Positions 1 to 7,990 of a stretch of DNA of 33,786 bases are shown in pieces. The stretch covers positions 1-33,786 of the forward strand of contig DJRQ01000031.1 in NCBI GenBank assembly GCA_002440125.1. The letters run 5' to 3'. The position numbers and the translations under genes were made by a program. How positions within the stretch are numbered: the stretch's first letter is position 1; each line of letters begins with the position of its first letter. The notes beneath the pieces were generated by a model. That model saw only the letters and a list, made by a program, of their open reading frames with translations, did not search any database and had not been told where the DNA came from. The DNA comes from Caryophanales bacterium UBA6356. Lineage in GTDB: Bacteria > Bacillota_I > Bacilli_A > RFN20 > CAG-826.

Positions 1-3
1 AAG

Positions 4-1572
4 TCAAATCGACAAACCATCGAGAACTTTGAGCGCTACCTTGACCCCGTCAATGGCCGCCGAAGTAATGCCTCCAGCAAAAGAAGCACCCTCCCCGATG
101 GGATATAAACCATGGATGTTGCTTTCATAATTTTCGTTTCTGGGAATGCGAACGGGCGAAGAGCTTCTCGTTTCGACACCCGTAAGAATAATGTCGTCAT
201 TTTTGTAAAAAGACTGTAACTCCATAAGAGACAGGAGTCCCTCTTTTAAAGAATGAAGCGCAAAGGAGGGAAGGCAATCCTTAAAATCCGAAAAATAAAA
301 ACCGGGCCTATAGGAAGGGGAAACGCTTCCGATATGGGAACTGAAGCAGTCATCCAAAAAGTCCCTTAGCCTTGAAATTGGGGCGAAGTATGGCTTTTCC
401 CTCTTGAAAGCTTTCTTTTCGAAATATTCTCGATATCGATAGCCATCTAACATATCCCCTTTGAAATAGTCTTCCACCCGAAGCGAAACAAGCATGGCCG
501 CATTACCATTTTCCTTGTTTCTTGCGTTTTCGCTCATGCCGTTGGTCACAACCGTCCCAACGTCGCTTGAAGAATTCACGACCTCACCGCCCGGGCACAT
601 GCAAAAAGAATAGAGGGAACGGCCGTTCGATAGATGAATAACGGATTGAAAGGAAGAGGAAGGCAAAGGGGTTTTGCCATAGTTTTCGTGATAATTTGAA
701 ACATCAATATCCTTTTGGTGCACTTCCAAGCGCACTCCAATCGAATAATCTTTTGGAACGAAAGCCAATCCTCTTTTTTGAAGCATCTTCGCCGTATCGA
801 AAGGGCTATGTCCATAAGCCAAAAAACAAGTTTTTGTATCAAGAGAATGAAGAAGTCCATCCTCGCCTTTGTATTTCAAAAGGAGCCCGTTTCTTTTTTC
901 TTCTAAATCCATAAGTTGAGAAGAAAAGAGAATATCCGCGCCTAAGGATAGAAGCTCTTTGCGAAAAGACGTCATGATTTGAGGCAATAAATCGCTGCCG
1001 ATATGAGGTTTCGCATCAATAAGAATAGCTTTAGGAGCACCATGCTTCACAAATTCCTCAAGAATAAAATGAGCAAACGGACTTTTCACGCCAGTATTAA
1101 GTTTCCCATCGCTAAAAGTCCCAGCCCCACCTTCACCATAAGAAACGTTGCTGTTTGGATCAAAAACGCCATTATTCCGAAGCCTTTCAATATCTTTTTT
1201 CCGTTCATCGACGTTTTTGCCTCTCTCCAAAATAATCGGCTTTGCACCGCTTCTAGCGAGAACAAGAGAAGCAAATAAACCCGCTGGGCCAAAACCAATG
1301 ACGACAGGACGATATGACCAATGCTTCTTCTCGATGAGAAGAGGCGCTTCTGGAAGGTAAGGCGCTGCATCTTTCGAGAAAAGAGGTTTCTTGCTTTCGA
1401 GAAGAACGCGATAAACCCAATATCCTTCTTGCTTTCTAGCATCGATGGAACGTCGGACGATTTCAAAAGAAAAACTCTTAGGGGAAAGGCCGATTTTTTT
1501 GGCGATGGCCTCCGAAAGAGTTTCTTCCTTCGCGGAAAGAGGGATTTTGATGTTGGACAAAAGATACTTCAT
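4..1572 (-). CDS. FAD-dependent dehydrogenase (COG2509-like)
   Basis: A predicted cytosolic NAD(P)/FAD-dependent oxidoreductase of about 522 residues, the usual size for COG2509. The N-terminal 85 residues form the family's leading domain, including the segment RRSIDARK. A Rossmann FAD-binding motif, GFGPAG, follows at about residues 93-98, and a C-terminal FAD-contacting segment reads PIGEGASFAGGITSAAIDG. I chose the ATG at 1572 because it overlaps the upstream stop codon as ATGA. An in-frame ATG at 1599 would add nine residues but has no Shine-Dalgarno sequence. The gene is the distal member of a two-gene operon with another flavoprotein. The substrate is unknown. The family is widespread and poorly characterised, so the family call is firm and the function open. 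The gene is complete, with its TGA stop at the window edge. Confidence 0.88.
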   Translation of the reverse strand: MKYLLSNIKIPLSAKEETLSEAIAKKIGLSPKSFSFEIVRRSIDARKQEGYWVYRVLLESKKPLFSKDAAPYLPEAPLLIEKKHWSYRPVVIGFGPAGLFASLVLARSGAKPIILERGKNVDERKKDIERLRNNGVFDPNSNVSYGEGGAGTFSDGKLNTGVKSPFAHFILEEFVKHGAPKAILIDAKPHIGSDLLPQIMTSFRKELLSLGADILFSSQLMDLEEKRNGLLLKYKGEDGLLHSLDTKTCFLAYGHSPFDTAKMLQKRGLAFVPKDYSIGVRLEVHQKDIDVSNYHENYGKTPLPSSSFQSVIHLSNGRSLYSFCMCPGGEVVNSSSDVGTVVTNGMSENARNKENGNAAMLVSLRVEDYFKGDMLDGYRYREYFEKKAFKREKPYFAPISRLRDFLDDCFSSHIGSVSPSYRPGFYFSDFKDCLPSFALHSLKEGLLSLMELQSFYKNDDIILTGVETRSSSPVRIPRNENYESNIHGLYPIGEGASFAGGITSAAIDGVKVALKVLDGLSI

Positions 1573-2747
1573 AAAGAGTCGCTTATCCTCATCGCGCAAA
1601 GCAAATCAAATAAGAGGTTATATCCTCCGCATAAGCCATCGATATTCAAAATTTCACCAGCAAAATACACGTTTTTTTCAATTTTTGACTCGAATGTTTC
1701 TTCTATTTGATGGAGTTCTAAACCACCGACGCTCACTTGGGAAGAAGGAAAAGGGTAGTTACCCAAATAGGGATATGAAAGAGACTTCATAGTTACGGCA
1801 AGGGAGGCTTCCGTTTCCATGCCTACAATCCTTTTAGCCCTATTCCAAATGTGCTTTGAAAGAGGAAAGACCAGGAAAGAATCCAGGAAATCTCGATTCC
1901 TTTCTTTTTCGATTGTTTTAATTTCCCCTTCAAGTTCCCCCAAGGAAAGATCTGGAAACAAATCGAGCTCCACGCGGACATTCTTCATCCCTGGGTTTCT
2001 AGCAAGAACGCTTGAAGCATTCATGATAACGATGCCAGAAAGGCCATCATCCTTATAGAGAATTTCCCCGCGTTCATGGAAAAAGCGCTTTTCATCATGC
2101 CAAAGAGAGAGAAAGGCGTCATGTCGAATCCCCATCAAGCTTGGCAAATCCCTGTCCGAAACATAGATTGGGCAAAGGCCAGGAAGGAAGTCTTGGAATT
2201 TATAGCCGTGCTTTTTAAGGGTAGACACAAAAGATCCGTCGCTTCCAAGGTTCTTGCCGCTTTTACCGCCAGGCGATAAAAGCAAAATGTCATAAGGTCC
2301 CTTCGTTCCAATCGATGTCTCAAAGCAATAAGCGTTCCCCTTCCTCTTATAATCTTCAATAAAGACTCCGGGATAAAAACAAACGCCTTTTTCTTCTGCG
2401 CCCGTCACAAGAAAGCTTGCAAACTGATTGGCGTTATCGGAAGCGGGATAATAGCCGAGTCCATCTTTTTCGCGAAGGAATACCCCCATCTCCAGAAAAG
2501 CTTCTATCCGACGAGGCAAGTCATATCTATTTAAAAGAGGAGTCATAAAAGAAGGGTCGTTATAGGCTCTTAGGCAAAAAGAATCTTTAGGCATCACGTT
2601 GGCATGTCCGTTTCCCGTGGCTCGAAGTTTTTTGGCGAGCTTTTCTTCTTTATCGAATATGTCTATCGAACAACCTGGCTTTCTCCTCTTAATAAGGAGA
2701 GCGGTATAGAGAGCGCTAGGCCCACTGCCTAAAATTCCAATACGCAT
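1569..2747 (-). CDS. BaiN/HI0933-like flavoprotein (COG2081)
   Basis: A predicted NAD(P)/FAD-dependent oxidoreductase of 392 residues. It starts directly with a dinucleotide-binding motif, GSGPSA (residues 7-12), followed by the family segment KLRATGNGHANV (canonically KLLxTGNGRCNxT). The C-terminus has a second FAD-contact region, FAGEILNIDGLCGGYNL, typical of the HI0933/YhiN/BaiN family. Some family members reduce unsaturated steroid intermediates, but most have no known substrate, so no substrate is assigned. A TAAAAT hexamer ends six bases before the ATG and there is no Shine-Dalgarno sequence, which suggests a leaderless transcript. The next gene overlaps its stop by four bases, so the two flavoproteins are very probably translationally coupled. 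Confidence 0.85.
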   Translation of the reverse strand: MRIGILGSGPSALYTALLIKRRKPGCSIDIFDKEEKLAKKLRATGNGHANVMPKDSFCLRAYNDPSFMTPLLNRYDLPRRIEAFLEMGVFLREKDGLGYYPASDNANQFASFLVTGAEEKGVCFYPGVFIEDYKRKGNAYCFETSIGTKGPYDILLLSPGGKSGKNLGSDGSFVSTLKKHGYKFQDFLPGLCPIYVSDRDLPSLMGIRHDAFLSLWHDEKRFFHERGEILYKDDGLSGIVIMNASSVLARNPGMKNVRVELDLFPDLSLGELEGEIKTIEKERNRDFLDSFLVFPLSKHIWNRAKRIVGMETEASLAVTMKSLSYPYLGNYPFPSSQVSVGGLELHQIEETFESKIEKNVYFAGEILNIDGLCGGYNLLFDLLCAMRISDSL

Positions 2748-2753
2748 AAAAGT

Positions 2754-2759
2754 ATTTTA
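2754..2759 (-). promoter_or_regulatory. -10 element, leaderless start of the BaiN-like gene
   Basis: Read on the minus strand this is TAAAAT, six bases before the ATG at 2747. Transcription would start at or next to the A of the start codon. No convincing -35 hexamer is visible; the upstream DNA is the T-tract of the preceding terminator. Confidence 0.45.
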
Positions 2760-2766
2760 ATGGTTT

Positions 2767-2805
2767 CTTTCCAAAAGAAAAACCACCCAGGAGGTGCGGG
2801 TGGTT
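2767..2805 (-). terminator. Rho-independent terminator after the GtrA-like gene
   Basis: On the minus strand AACCACCC (2798-2805) pairs with GGGTGGTT (2781-2788) around a 9-base loop, giving an 8-bp stem. TTTCTTTT follows. It lies 12 bases after the stop of the GtrA-like gene and separates it from the flavoprotein operon. Confidence 0.85.
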
Positions 2806-2817
2806 CCAAGGAGGTAT

Positions 2818-3708
2818 CTATTTTTGATCGGTGGTTTTCGTCGTGGGGTGTTCTCTTTCGAACGCCTCAAGCTCTTCATGAATCAAACGACGAGCATCGC
2901 TAGTATATGTTTTGTAGTAAGGCTTGCCAAACATGGTTTCCATTTCTTCGTGAAGAATGCGAGTAAAGGACGCTTTGGTAGTAAAATGTGGCCGTTCCTC
3001 CTTTTGAGGCTCTTCTTCTTTGGAAGCAGTAACTACGAGAGGCTCATCGGTAGAGGGCTTTTCAAAAGGCTCCACTTCCTTCTTTGGCTCCTTGAAGATA
3101 ATGAGTTTACGAGTCAAATAGTTATAGATCATCGTCACAATCGTTTTAATCGCAAAGATGATGCAGAAAGCCCAAAAGGCAAGCCCTCCTTCTTCAAAGA
3201 GATTTCCAAAACTTACTTGGGTGAAATCGTAGGTAATTTTGATATTGGCAAAAGAAATATTGCAAACCCAAACTCCAAGTTCTTGAAGGCCGAGTCCGAT
3301 AAGCCATCCACCTGCTCCTAAGCCAAGATAGGCAAAGAAAGCGCTGGCCGATTTGGTATTGATGTTTTTATCGACGTTTTGATAGACCCAAAGCCTCGAG
3401 AAGACAAAATTAATAACGTTGGCAATGATAAACGCGATTGTAACGCTTAGACCCCAAGAGAGGTATTCCCCCCATGCGCCTTGTTCGATAAGAGAGGGGA
3501 AAGCCCATTTCATCAAAGCGAATTGCGAGAAGAAATCAATCGCCGTGCAAAGAATGCCAACAACGATGAAGCGGAGAATCTCGAGTCCATGACTCTTTTT
3601 CCGTTTCTCTTTCTTCAACGCTTCTTCCTTTTCAATGTTCTCCGCCTCTTCGGCTAAAGACAAAGGAGTTTCATTTGCCTCTATCTGTTTCTCTTTGTTC
3701 TTTTTCAT
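2818..3708 (-). CDS. GtrA-like membrane protein with acidic C-terminal tail
   Basis: A 296-residue polytopic membrane protein. A charged, Lys/Glu-rich cytosolic N-terminus (1-40) is followed by four predicted helices at about 44-70, 84-106, 121-147 and 176-202. The segments NFVFSRLWVY after helix 2 and NYLTRKLIIF after helix 4 match the GtrA family. GtrA-type proteins are thought to flip or carry polyprenyl-linked sugars in cell-surface glycan synthesis; the substrate here is unknown. A roughly 90-residue charged tail (about 205-296) is unusual, since most GtrA proteins end soon after helix 4. The gene stands alone between two terminators. No glycosyltransferase is adjacent, so its pathway cannot be inferred from context. 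The start has only a weak AGGG upstream. Confidence 0.8.
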   Translation of the reverse strand: MKKNKEKQIEANETPLSLAEEAENIEKEEALKKEKRKKSHGLEILRFIVVGILCTAIDFFSQFALMKWAFPSLIEQGAWGEYLSWGLSVTIAFIIANVINFVFSRLWVYQNVDKNINTKSASAFFAYLGLGAGGWLIGLGLQELGVWVCNISFANIKITYDFTQVSFGNLFEEGGLAFWAFCIIFAIKTIVTMIYNYLTRKLIIFKEPKKEVEPFEKPSTDEPLVVTASKEEEPQKEERPHFTTKASFTRILHEEMETMFGKPYYKTYTSDARRLIHEELEAFEREHPTTKTTDQK

Positions 3709-3728
3709 AGCTTTTGATGCCCTTTTTC

Positions 3729-3760
3729 CAAAAACGAATCCTATAACGAAATAATAGGAT
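3729..3760 (-). terminator. Terminator after nadE
   Basis: On the minus strand ATCCTAT (3754-3760) pairs with ATAGGAT (3738-3744) around a 9-base loop. TCGTTTTT follows. It lies 25 bases after the nadE stop. A second AT-rich inverted repeat (CTTTTTAAAAGAATTTTAAAG on the plus strand) lies just upstream of it, next to the stop codon. Confidence 0.75.
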
Positions 3761-3784
3761 GAAGTTAGGCTTTTTAAAAGAATT

Positions 3785-5929
3785 TTAAAGTTTTTCTATT
3801 TCGTCTAAATAATCTTTCACTGAAGCGTCGCTCGGCATACGCCAATCGCCGCGCGGTGAAATAGCAACCGTCCCCACTTTTGCGCCATCAGGAAGGCAAG
3901 AGCGCTTGAACTGGTTTCTCCAAAAGCGGAAGAAAAAGGAAGAAAGCCAGCCTTTCAATTGCTCTTTTCCGTATTTTTCTCCATAAGCTTGGCAAAGCAA
4001 AAAATAGACTTTGCTAGGACGATAGCCGTATCGCAGGAAATGATAGATGATAAAGTCCACTACTTCATAAGGACCGACAACATCTTCAGTTTGCTGTTGT
4101 ATCTTTCCTTTTTGATCAAGAGGAAGGAGCTCAGGACTGATGGGCGTATCGATAATATCATTGAGAGAAGGGGCCGCTTCAGGATGAATTTTGGCATAGC
4201 CTTCGCAGAGATAACGGACAAGCGTTTTCGGAATCGAAGCGTTCACGCCATACATCGACATATGATCGCCATTATAAGTAGTCCAACCCAAACAAAGTTC
4301 GCTTAAATCACCTGTTCCTAGCATCAAAGAATTCTCATCGTTGGCAATATCCATAAGGACTTGAGTTCTTTCACGGGCTTGGGCATTTTCATAGGTCACA
4401 TTATGGTTATTGGGATCGTGATGAATATCGTCAAAGTGAGATAGAAGCGTCTTTTTAAGATTGATTTCTTCAAATTCAACACCCAGTTCTTTCGATAAAA
4501 GAAGCGCGTTATCGTGCGTTCTTTTGGAAGTGCCAAAAGCAGGAAGGGTCACTGCTTTAATGCCTTTGCGATCATAGCCAAGACGATCGAAAGCAACCGT
4601 TGCCACAAGAAGCGCCAGTGTTGAATCCAAGCCGCCCGATAGGCCTACCAAAACCTTTTTTTGACGTACCGTTTCTAGACGCTTAATGAGACCTTCTGCT
4701 TGGATAAGCAAAATCGTGCGAACTCTCTCTTCATCAAAAGCGCCTTCTTTTGGCAAAAATGGGTTTCGCCGATACTCACGAAGAACTTTTTGAGGTCTAA
4801 GGATTGGCAAAGAAAAGCCAATAACTGCGTAGCTTTCGTCATTGGAAGATGGATATGTCGTCATTCGAATTCGCTCAGAGACAATCTTTTCAAGATCAAT
4901 ATCAGCAGTTGCCGACTTCATCTCAAATAATGGGGTTTCTGCAAGGATTTTCCCATTTTCCGCAATAAGATTATGGGATGCGAACACGACATCCGTGGTA
5001 CTTTCCCCAGCACCCGCATCGCTATAAGCGTAGGCGGCAAAGAGTCGGGCACTCGTCATCGAAATAAGATCCTTTCGATATTTAGCTTTCCCTACGACCT
5101 CATTGGAGGCGCTTAAATTTAAAATGAGCGTCGCCCCATTTAGAGCGAGTTCCGTCGAAGGAGGGTTCGGTACCCAAAGATCCTCACATATTTCCACGCC
5201 TATGGTGAGATTTTCATAGCATTCATCTTTAAAGAGCAAGCGATTGCCAAAAGGAACAGTTTCCCCAAACAAAGAGACGCTGGAATTCGAGGTTTCCCAA
5301 GAGGCGAAGTGCCTCGCCTCATAGAATTCAGAATAATTCGGAAGATTCTTTTTAGGTACTATTCCTAAGACCTTCCCTTTAAAACAAACGAATGCGCAAT
5401 TATAAAGCTTATTTCCTTTAAAAAACGGAGCGCCAAGAGTAAACAAAATATCTTGTTCTTTCGTTTCCTTTAGGATTTTTCGAATGGCTTCTAGGGAATT
5501 TTTTAGAAGGGCTCCATTCCGGAAAAGATCCCCACAGGTGTAGCCACTGATGGAAAGCTCTGGAAGAACAAGAACATGAACTTTGTCCGAAGCGGCCTTT
5601 TCTATCGCTTCAATGATGCCTTCCACGTTTTCTAAAGGCGACGAAACATGAACATAAGTCGAAGTGGCGCGAACACGCACAAAGCCAAAAGGATCGGAAG
5701 GATTCGAATTGGGCGAAAAAGAGGTCAAATCTCCATTCTTTTCTTTCTGAAAAGAAAAAGAAGAGGGGTTTTTCCCATTTCTAACAAGCTCTTCATAGAC
5801 TTCCGGAGAGAGAATCACCAAATCGCTATAGCCGTTCTTGGTGATGTGAAGAACGCCATCGTTCGCCTTTAAATCTTCTTCGAGCTTGGCTGTATCCCTA
5901 AGGGAGGTAATTGGTTGAATTTTAGACAT
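3785..5929 (-). CDS. nadE: Glutamine-dependent NAD+ synthetase with N-terminal Phd/YefM-like domain
   Basis: This enzyme makes NAD+ from deamido-NAD, ATP and glutamine, the last step of NAD synthesis. At 714 residues it is about 75 longer than typical clostridial forms. Residues 1-50 (ITSLRD, ITKNGYSDLVILSPEVYEEL) match the N-terminal half of Phd/YefM antitoxins. A polar linker follows (about 51-78). A nitrilase-type glutaminase domain covers about 80-380, with candidate catalytic residues Glu124 (LPEL), Lys194 (PKKN) and Cys248 (EICEDLW). The synthetase domain covers about 395-714, with the pyrophosphate loop SGGLDS at 431-436. No in-frame ATG or well-placed alternative start lies between the two parts, so the fusion is read as one protein. 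TAGAAT ends six bases before the ATG (a leaderless start). The gene is divergent from an ATP-grasp ligase and has its own terminator. Confidence 0.95.
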   Translation of the reverse strand: MSKIQPITSLRDTAKLEEDLKANDGVLHITKNGYSDLVILSPEVYEELVRNGKNPSSFSFQKEKNGDLTSFSPNSNPSDPFGFVRVRATSTYVHVSSPLENVEGIIEAIEKAASDKVHVLVLPELSISGYTCGDLFRNGALLKNSLEAIRKILKETKEQDILFTLGAPFFKGNKLYNCAFVCFKGKVLGIVPKKNLPNYSEFYEARHFASWETSNSSVSLFGETVPFGNRLLFKDECYENLTIGVEICEDLWVPNPPSTELALNGATLILNLSASNEVVGKAKYRKDLISMTSARLFAAYAYSDAGAGESTTDVVFASHNLIAENGKILAETPLFEMKSATADIDLEKIVSERIRMTTYPSSNDESYAVIGFSLPILRPQKVLREYRRNPFLPKEGAFDEERVRTILLIQAEGLIKRLETVRQKKVLVGLSGGLDSTLALLVATVAFDRLGYDRKGIKAVTLPAFGTSKRTHDNALLLSKELGVEFEEINLKKTLLSHFDDIHHDPNNHNVTYENAQARERTQVLMDIANDENSLMLGTGDLSELCLGWTTYNGDHMSMYGVNASIPKTLVRYLCEGYAKIHPEAAPSLNDIIDTPISPELLPLDQKGKIQQQTEDVVGPYEVVDFIIYHFLRYGYRPSKVYFLLCQAYGEKYGKEQLKGWLSSFFFRFWRNQFKRSCLPDGAKVGTVAISPRGDWRMPSDASVKDYLDEIEKL

Positions 5930-5935
5930 GACATA

Positions 5936-5941
5936 ATTCTA
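5936..5941 (-). promoter_or_regulatory. Extended -10 element of nadE
   Basis: Minus-strand TAGAAT, preceded by TGG (extended -10 type), six bases before the nadE ATG. No Shine-Dalgarno sequence fits between, so the transcript should begin at the start codon. The -35 position is not TTGACA-like. Confidence 0.5.
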
Positions 5942-5995
5942 CCATAATTAAGACGCATAAGAAAGTGTCCCCTATCCCTAAAGAGCGGGATTCGC

Positions 5996-6001
5996 TATAA
6001 T
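5996..6001 (+). promoter_or_regulatory. -10 element of the ATP-grasp gene (leaderless)
   Basis: A perfect TATAAT, seven bases before the ATG at 6009. There is no Shine-Dalgarno sequence next to the start; the only purine-rich stretch (GCGGGA) is about 18 bases upstream of the ATG and would not be transcribed. No clear -35 is seen. Confidence 0.55.
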
Positions 6002-6008
6002 TCTCGCA

Positions 6009-6884
6009 ATGAAAAAAGCCCTTTGCCTCTTAAATGCCTATGTCCAGACGGAAGGTCCCCTTTATTTTTATAAACGAATGAAGGAAGAGCTTCTTCGTTA
6101 CGATATTCTTTTAGAGAGGAAGACAAACGCGGAAATCTTGACTTATATCGATAGCGAGGGAAACGCGCGTTCTCGTCTTGGGAACTATTCCTTCGTTTTA
6201 TATCTCGATAAAGATCTCTATGTTTCGTTCTTGCTAGAGAAACTTGGCTATAAGCTTTTCAATTCTGCCAATTCCATCCGCTTATGCGATGACAAAATGC
6301 TTACGCATCTAGCGCTTGCGGATCATGGGATCAAGATGCCTAAAACCATAACCGCTCCTCTCAATTACAGTGCCATCATATCCGATGAATTTATCCAAAA
6401 CCTTGAAACAGAGCTTTCTTTCCCCTTTGTCGCAAAAGAAAATTTCGGAAGTCTGGGGAAGAATGTTTTCCTTATTCGAAATCATGAAGAACTCATCGAA
6501 TTTGAGAAAAATCACTATCAAAACCCACGTCTTTATCAAGAATTCATTGCCTCTAGCAAAGGCTTCGACTATCGAGTGATCGTGATTGGCGGAGTCGTTA
6601 AGGCCGCCATGAAGCGCGTCAATAAAAACGATTGGAGAAGTAACATCGCTCAAAAGGGACATGGAGAAAAGACTATTTTGCCTCCTTCTTATGCTCAAAT
6701 GGCCGAAAAGGCAGCCACCCTCTTAGACCTTGATTATTGTGGAATTGATATCTTAGAAGGCCTAGACAAAGAACCTATCCTTTGCGAAGTCAATAGCAAT
6801 GCCTTTTTAACCGGCATTGAAGCGACAACGAAAATCAATGTTGCCGGCTCCTATGCCGCTCAAATCGTTTCTAAAATCAACTAA
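6009..6884 (+). CDS. RimK-like ATP-grasp ligase
   Basis: A 291-residue protein with the layout of the RimK/LysX/CoaF ATP-grasp family. These ligases use ATP to join a carboxylate, through an acyl phosphate, to an amine. A small N-terminal alpha/beta domain runs to about 90. Next comes the family segment LCDDKMLTHLALADHGIKMP, then the nucleotide-binding strand FPFVAKENFGSLGKNVFLI, and last the metal-binding C-terminal strand GIDILEG...LCEVNSNAF with its Glu and Asn ligands. Known members glutamylate ribosomal protein S6, tetrahydrofolate or cofactor F420, or act on amino-group carriers. Nothing nearby decides the substrate. It is divergent from the fused nadE over 79 bases, and its 3' end overlaps the convergent phosphatase-Nudix gene by 8 bases. 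Confidence 0.82.
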   Translation: MKKALCLLNAYVQTEGPLYFYKRMKEELLRYDILLERKTNAEILTYIDSEGNARSRLGNYSFVLYLDKDLYVSFLLEKLGYKLFNSANSIRLCDDKMLTHLALADHGIKMPKTITAPLNYSAIISDEFIQNLETELSFPFVAKENFGSLGKNVFLIRNHEELIEFEKNHYQNPRLYQEFIASSKGFDYRVIVIGGVVKAAMKRVNKNDWRSNIAQKGHGEKTILPPSYAQMAEKAATLLDLDYCGIDILEGLDKEPILCEVNSNAFLTGIEATTKINVAGSYAAQIVSKIN

Positions 6885-7956
6885 TCTTCTTTTCCTTGAG
6901 TGCCCAAGCAAGAACATCCTTGTCTGATTGAAAGGTCAGTTTTTGAAACGCTTCCTCTTTTGAAGCAAAGCGAAGATCCGAAACTTCTTCCTTTTGCGGC
7001 TTTAGCTTTCCCTCAGCGCACTCTGCGATAAAGAAAGTGACGCGTTTTGAAATGCCGTAAAAAGGCGAGTAGACGATCGAGAACGTTTCGTCGGGATTCT
7101 TGATAGAAACGTCAATGCCGCATTCTTCTTTTATTTCTCGACGAGCGCAAGCAAGACCATCCTTGTCCTCTTTCTCAATATGGCCTTTCGGCAAGGAATA
7201 ATGCCCATATCGCATATGTTCAAGAAGAATATCTTGTCCCTTAAAGACGACTGCCCCAAAACTCCGTTCTTGTTTCCCAAGCAAAGAGCAAAGGAGAGAA
7301 TATTCCGATTTATCAAAACCTATTTTTTTAAAATACCCTTCAAAACTCTCATATTTTTTATAAAAACGTACCATGACTCTATCTAGAAATCCTAAAGAAG
7401 GCGTATAAATAATCGGAGAAAAATCCGAATGGTATTTCTTCGTATGTGCCGTTAATTTCGGAACGAGAGGAAAAGACAAAAGATAGTCCGCGTTAACATC
7501 TTCGAAAGAAACGCCGTTAGCAAGTAAGATAAGAGCAATGAACATACCCGTCCGATCTTTTCCCGCGTTGCAATGCAAAAGAGCAGGCTTTTCAGAATAG
7601 AGAATGGCATCGAAAATCGCTTTCGCTTTAGGAGCATCAGAAAGCATCTCCATATAGCTTTCAATTTGGTCAAGGCGATTGGCAGGAACCCTCCCATTCC
7701 CATTAACGGGAAGGAGTATCGTTTTAAAAGAAGGATCACGGAACGTCCTCGAAGGGTGGTTTTTCTTATCATCGTCGCTTCTTAGATCAATAATCGTTTT
7801 AATGCCCAGACTTTTGATTTTCTGAATATCGTTCGGCGCGGCATCCGTTAAACGTCCAGAACGAAAAAGTACGCCATACTGCGTCTCGCCATAAGGCGTT
7901 TCGTACCCGCCCACATCGCGAAAGTTTTCGATTCCTTCAAATAAGTAATGCTTCAT
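6877..7956 (-). CDS. Tyrosine phosphatase fused to a Nudix hydrolase
   Basis: A 359-residue two-domain protein. Residues 1-225 are a tyrosine/serine phosphatase of the Y_phosphatase3 type: NFRDVGGY near the N-terminus, a conserved FRSGRL, then the P-loop HCNAGKDRTG at 128-137 with nucleophile Cys129 and Arg135. Residues 230-359 are a Nudix domain with the box at about 258-281 (PKGHIEKED...REIKEECGI). The box has the REUXEEXGU half intact but seems to have one extra residue between the first acidic position and the Arg. The PKGHIE segment resembles the diadenosine-polyphosphate hydrolase branch. I see no frameshift or internal Shine-Dalgarno site that would split the two. The gene lies directly after the mscL terminator, and its own promoter is unclear. 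Confidence 0.88.
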   Translation of the reverse strand: MKHYLFEGIENFRDVGGYETPYGETQYGVLFRSGRLTDAAPNDIQKIKSLGIKTIIDLRSDDDKKNHPSRTFRDPSFKTILLPVNGNGRVPANRLDQIESYMEMLSDAPKAKAIFDAILYSEKPALLHCNAGKDRTGMFIALILLANGVSFEDVNADYLLSFPLVPKLTAHTKKYHSDFSPIIYTPSLGFLDRVMVRFYKKYESFEGYFKKIGFDKSEYSLLCSLLGKQERSFGAVVFKGQDILLEHMRYGHYSLPKGHIEKEDKDGLACARREIKEECGIDVSIKNPDETFSIVYSPFYGISKRVTFFIAECAEGKLKPQKEEVSDLRFASKEEAFQKLTFQSDKDVLAWALKEKKIS

Positions 7957-7960
7957 CTAT

Positions 7961-7985
7961 TTTAAAAGGCCGCTCGAAGCGGCCT
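7961..7985 (-). terminator. Rho-independent terminator after mscL
   Basis: On the minus strand AGGCCGC pairs with GCGGCCT around a 5-base TTCGA loop, and TTTTAAAA follows. It starts six bases after the mscL stop and ends only a few bases before the ATG of the phosphatase-Nudix gene. Confidence 0.85.
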
Positions 7986-7990
7986 CGCTA

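Noticed and set aside
1573..1599. Upstream ATG of the COG2509 gene
   Set aside because: It would overlap the preceding gene by 31 bases and has no Shine-Dalgarno sequence. The ATG at 1572 forms the common ATGA overlap.
5780..5929. A separate small antitoxin gene before nadE, with a toxin partner
   Set aside because: The Phd-like segment runs in frame into NadE with no stop and no usable internal start, and no toxin-like gene (RelE/Doc/YoeB type) is adjacent. A fusion is the better reading.
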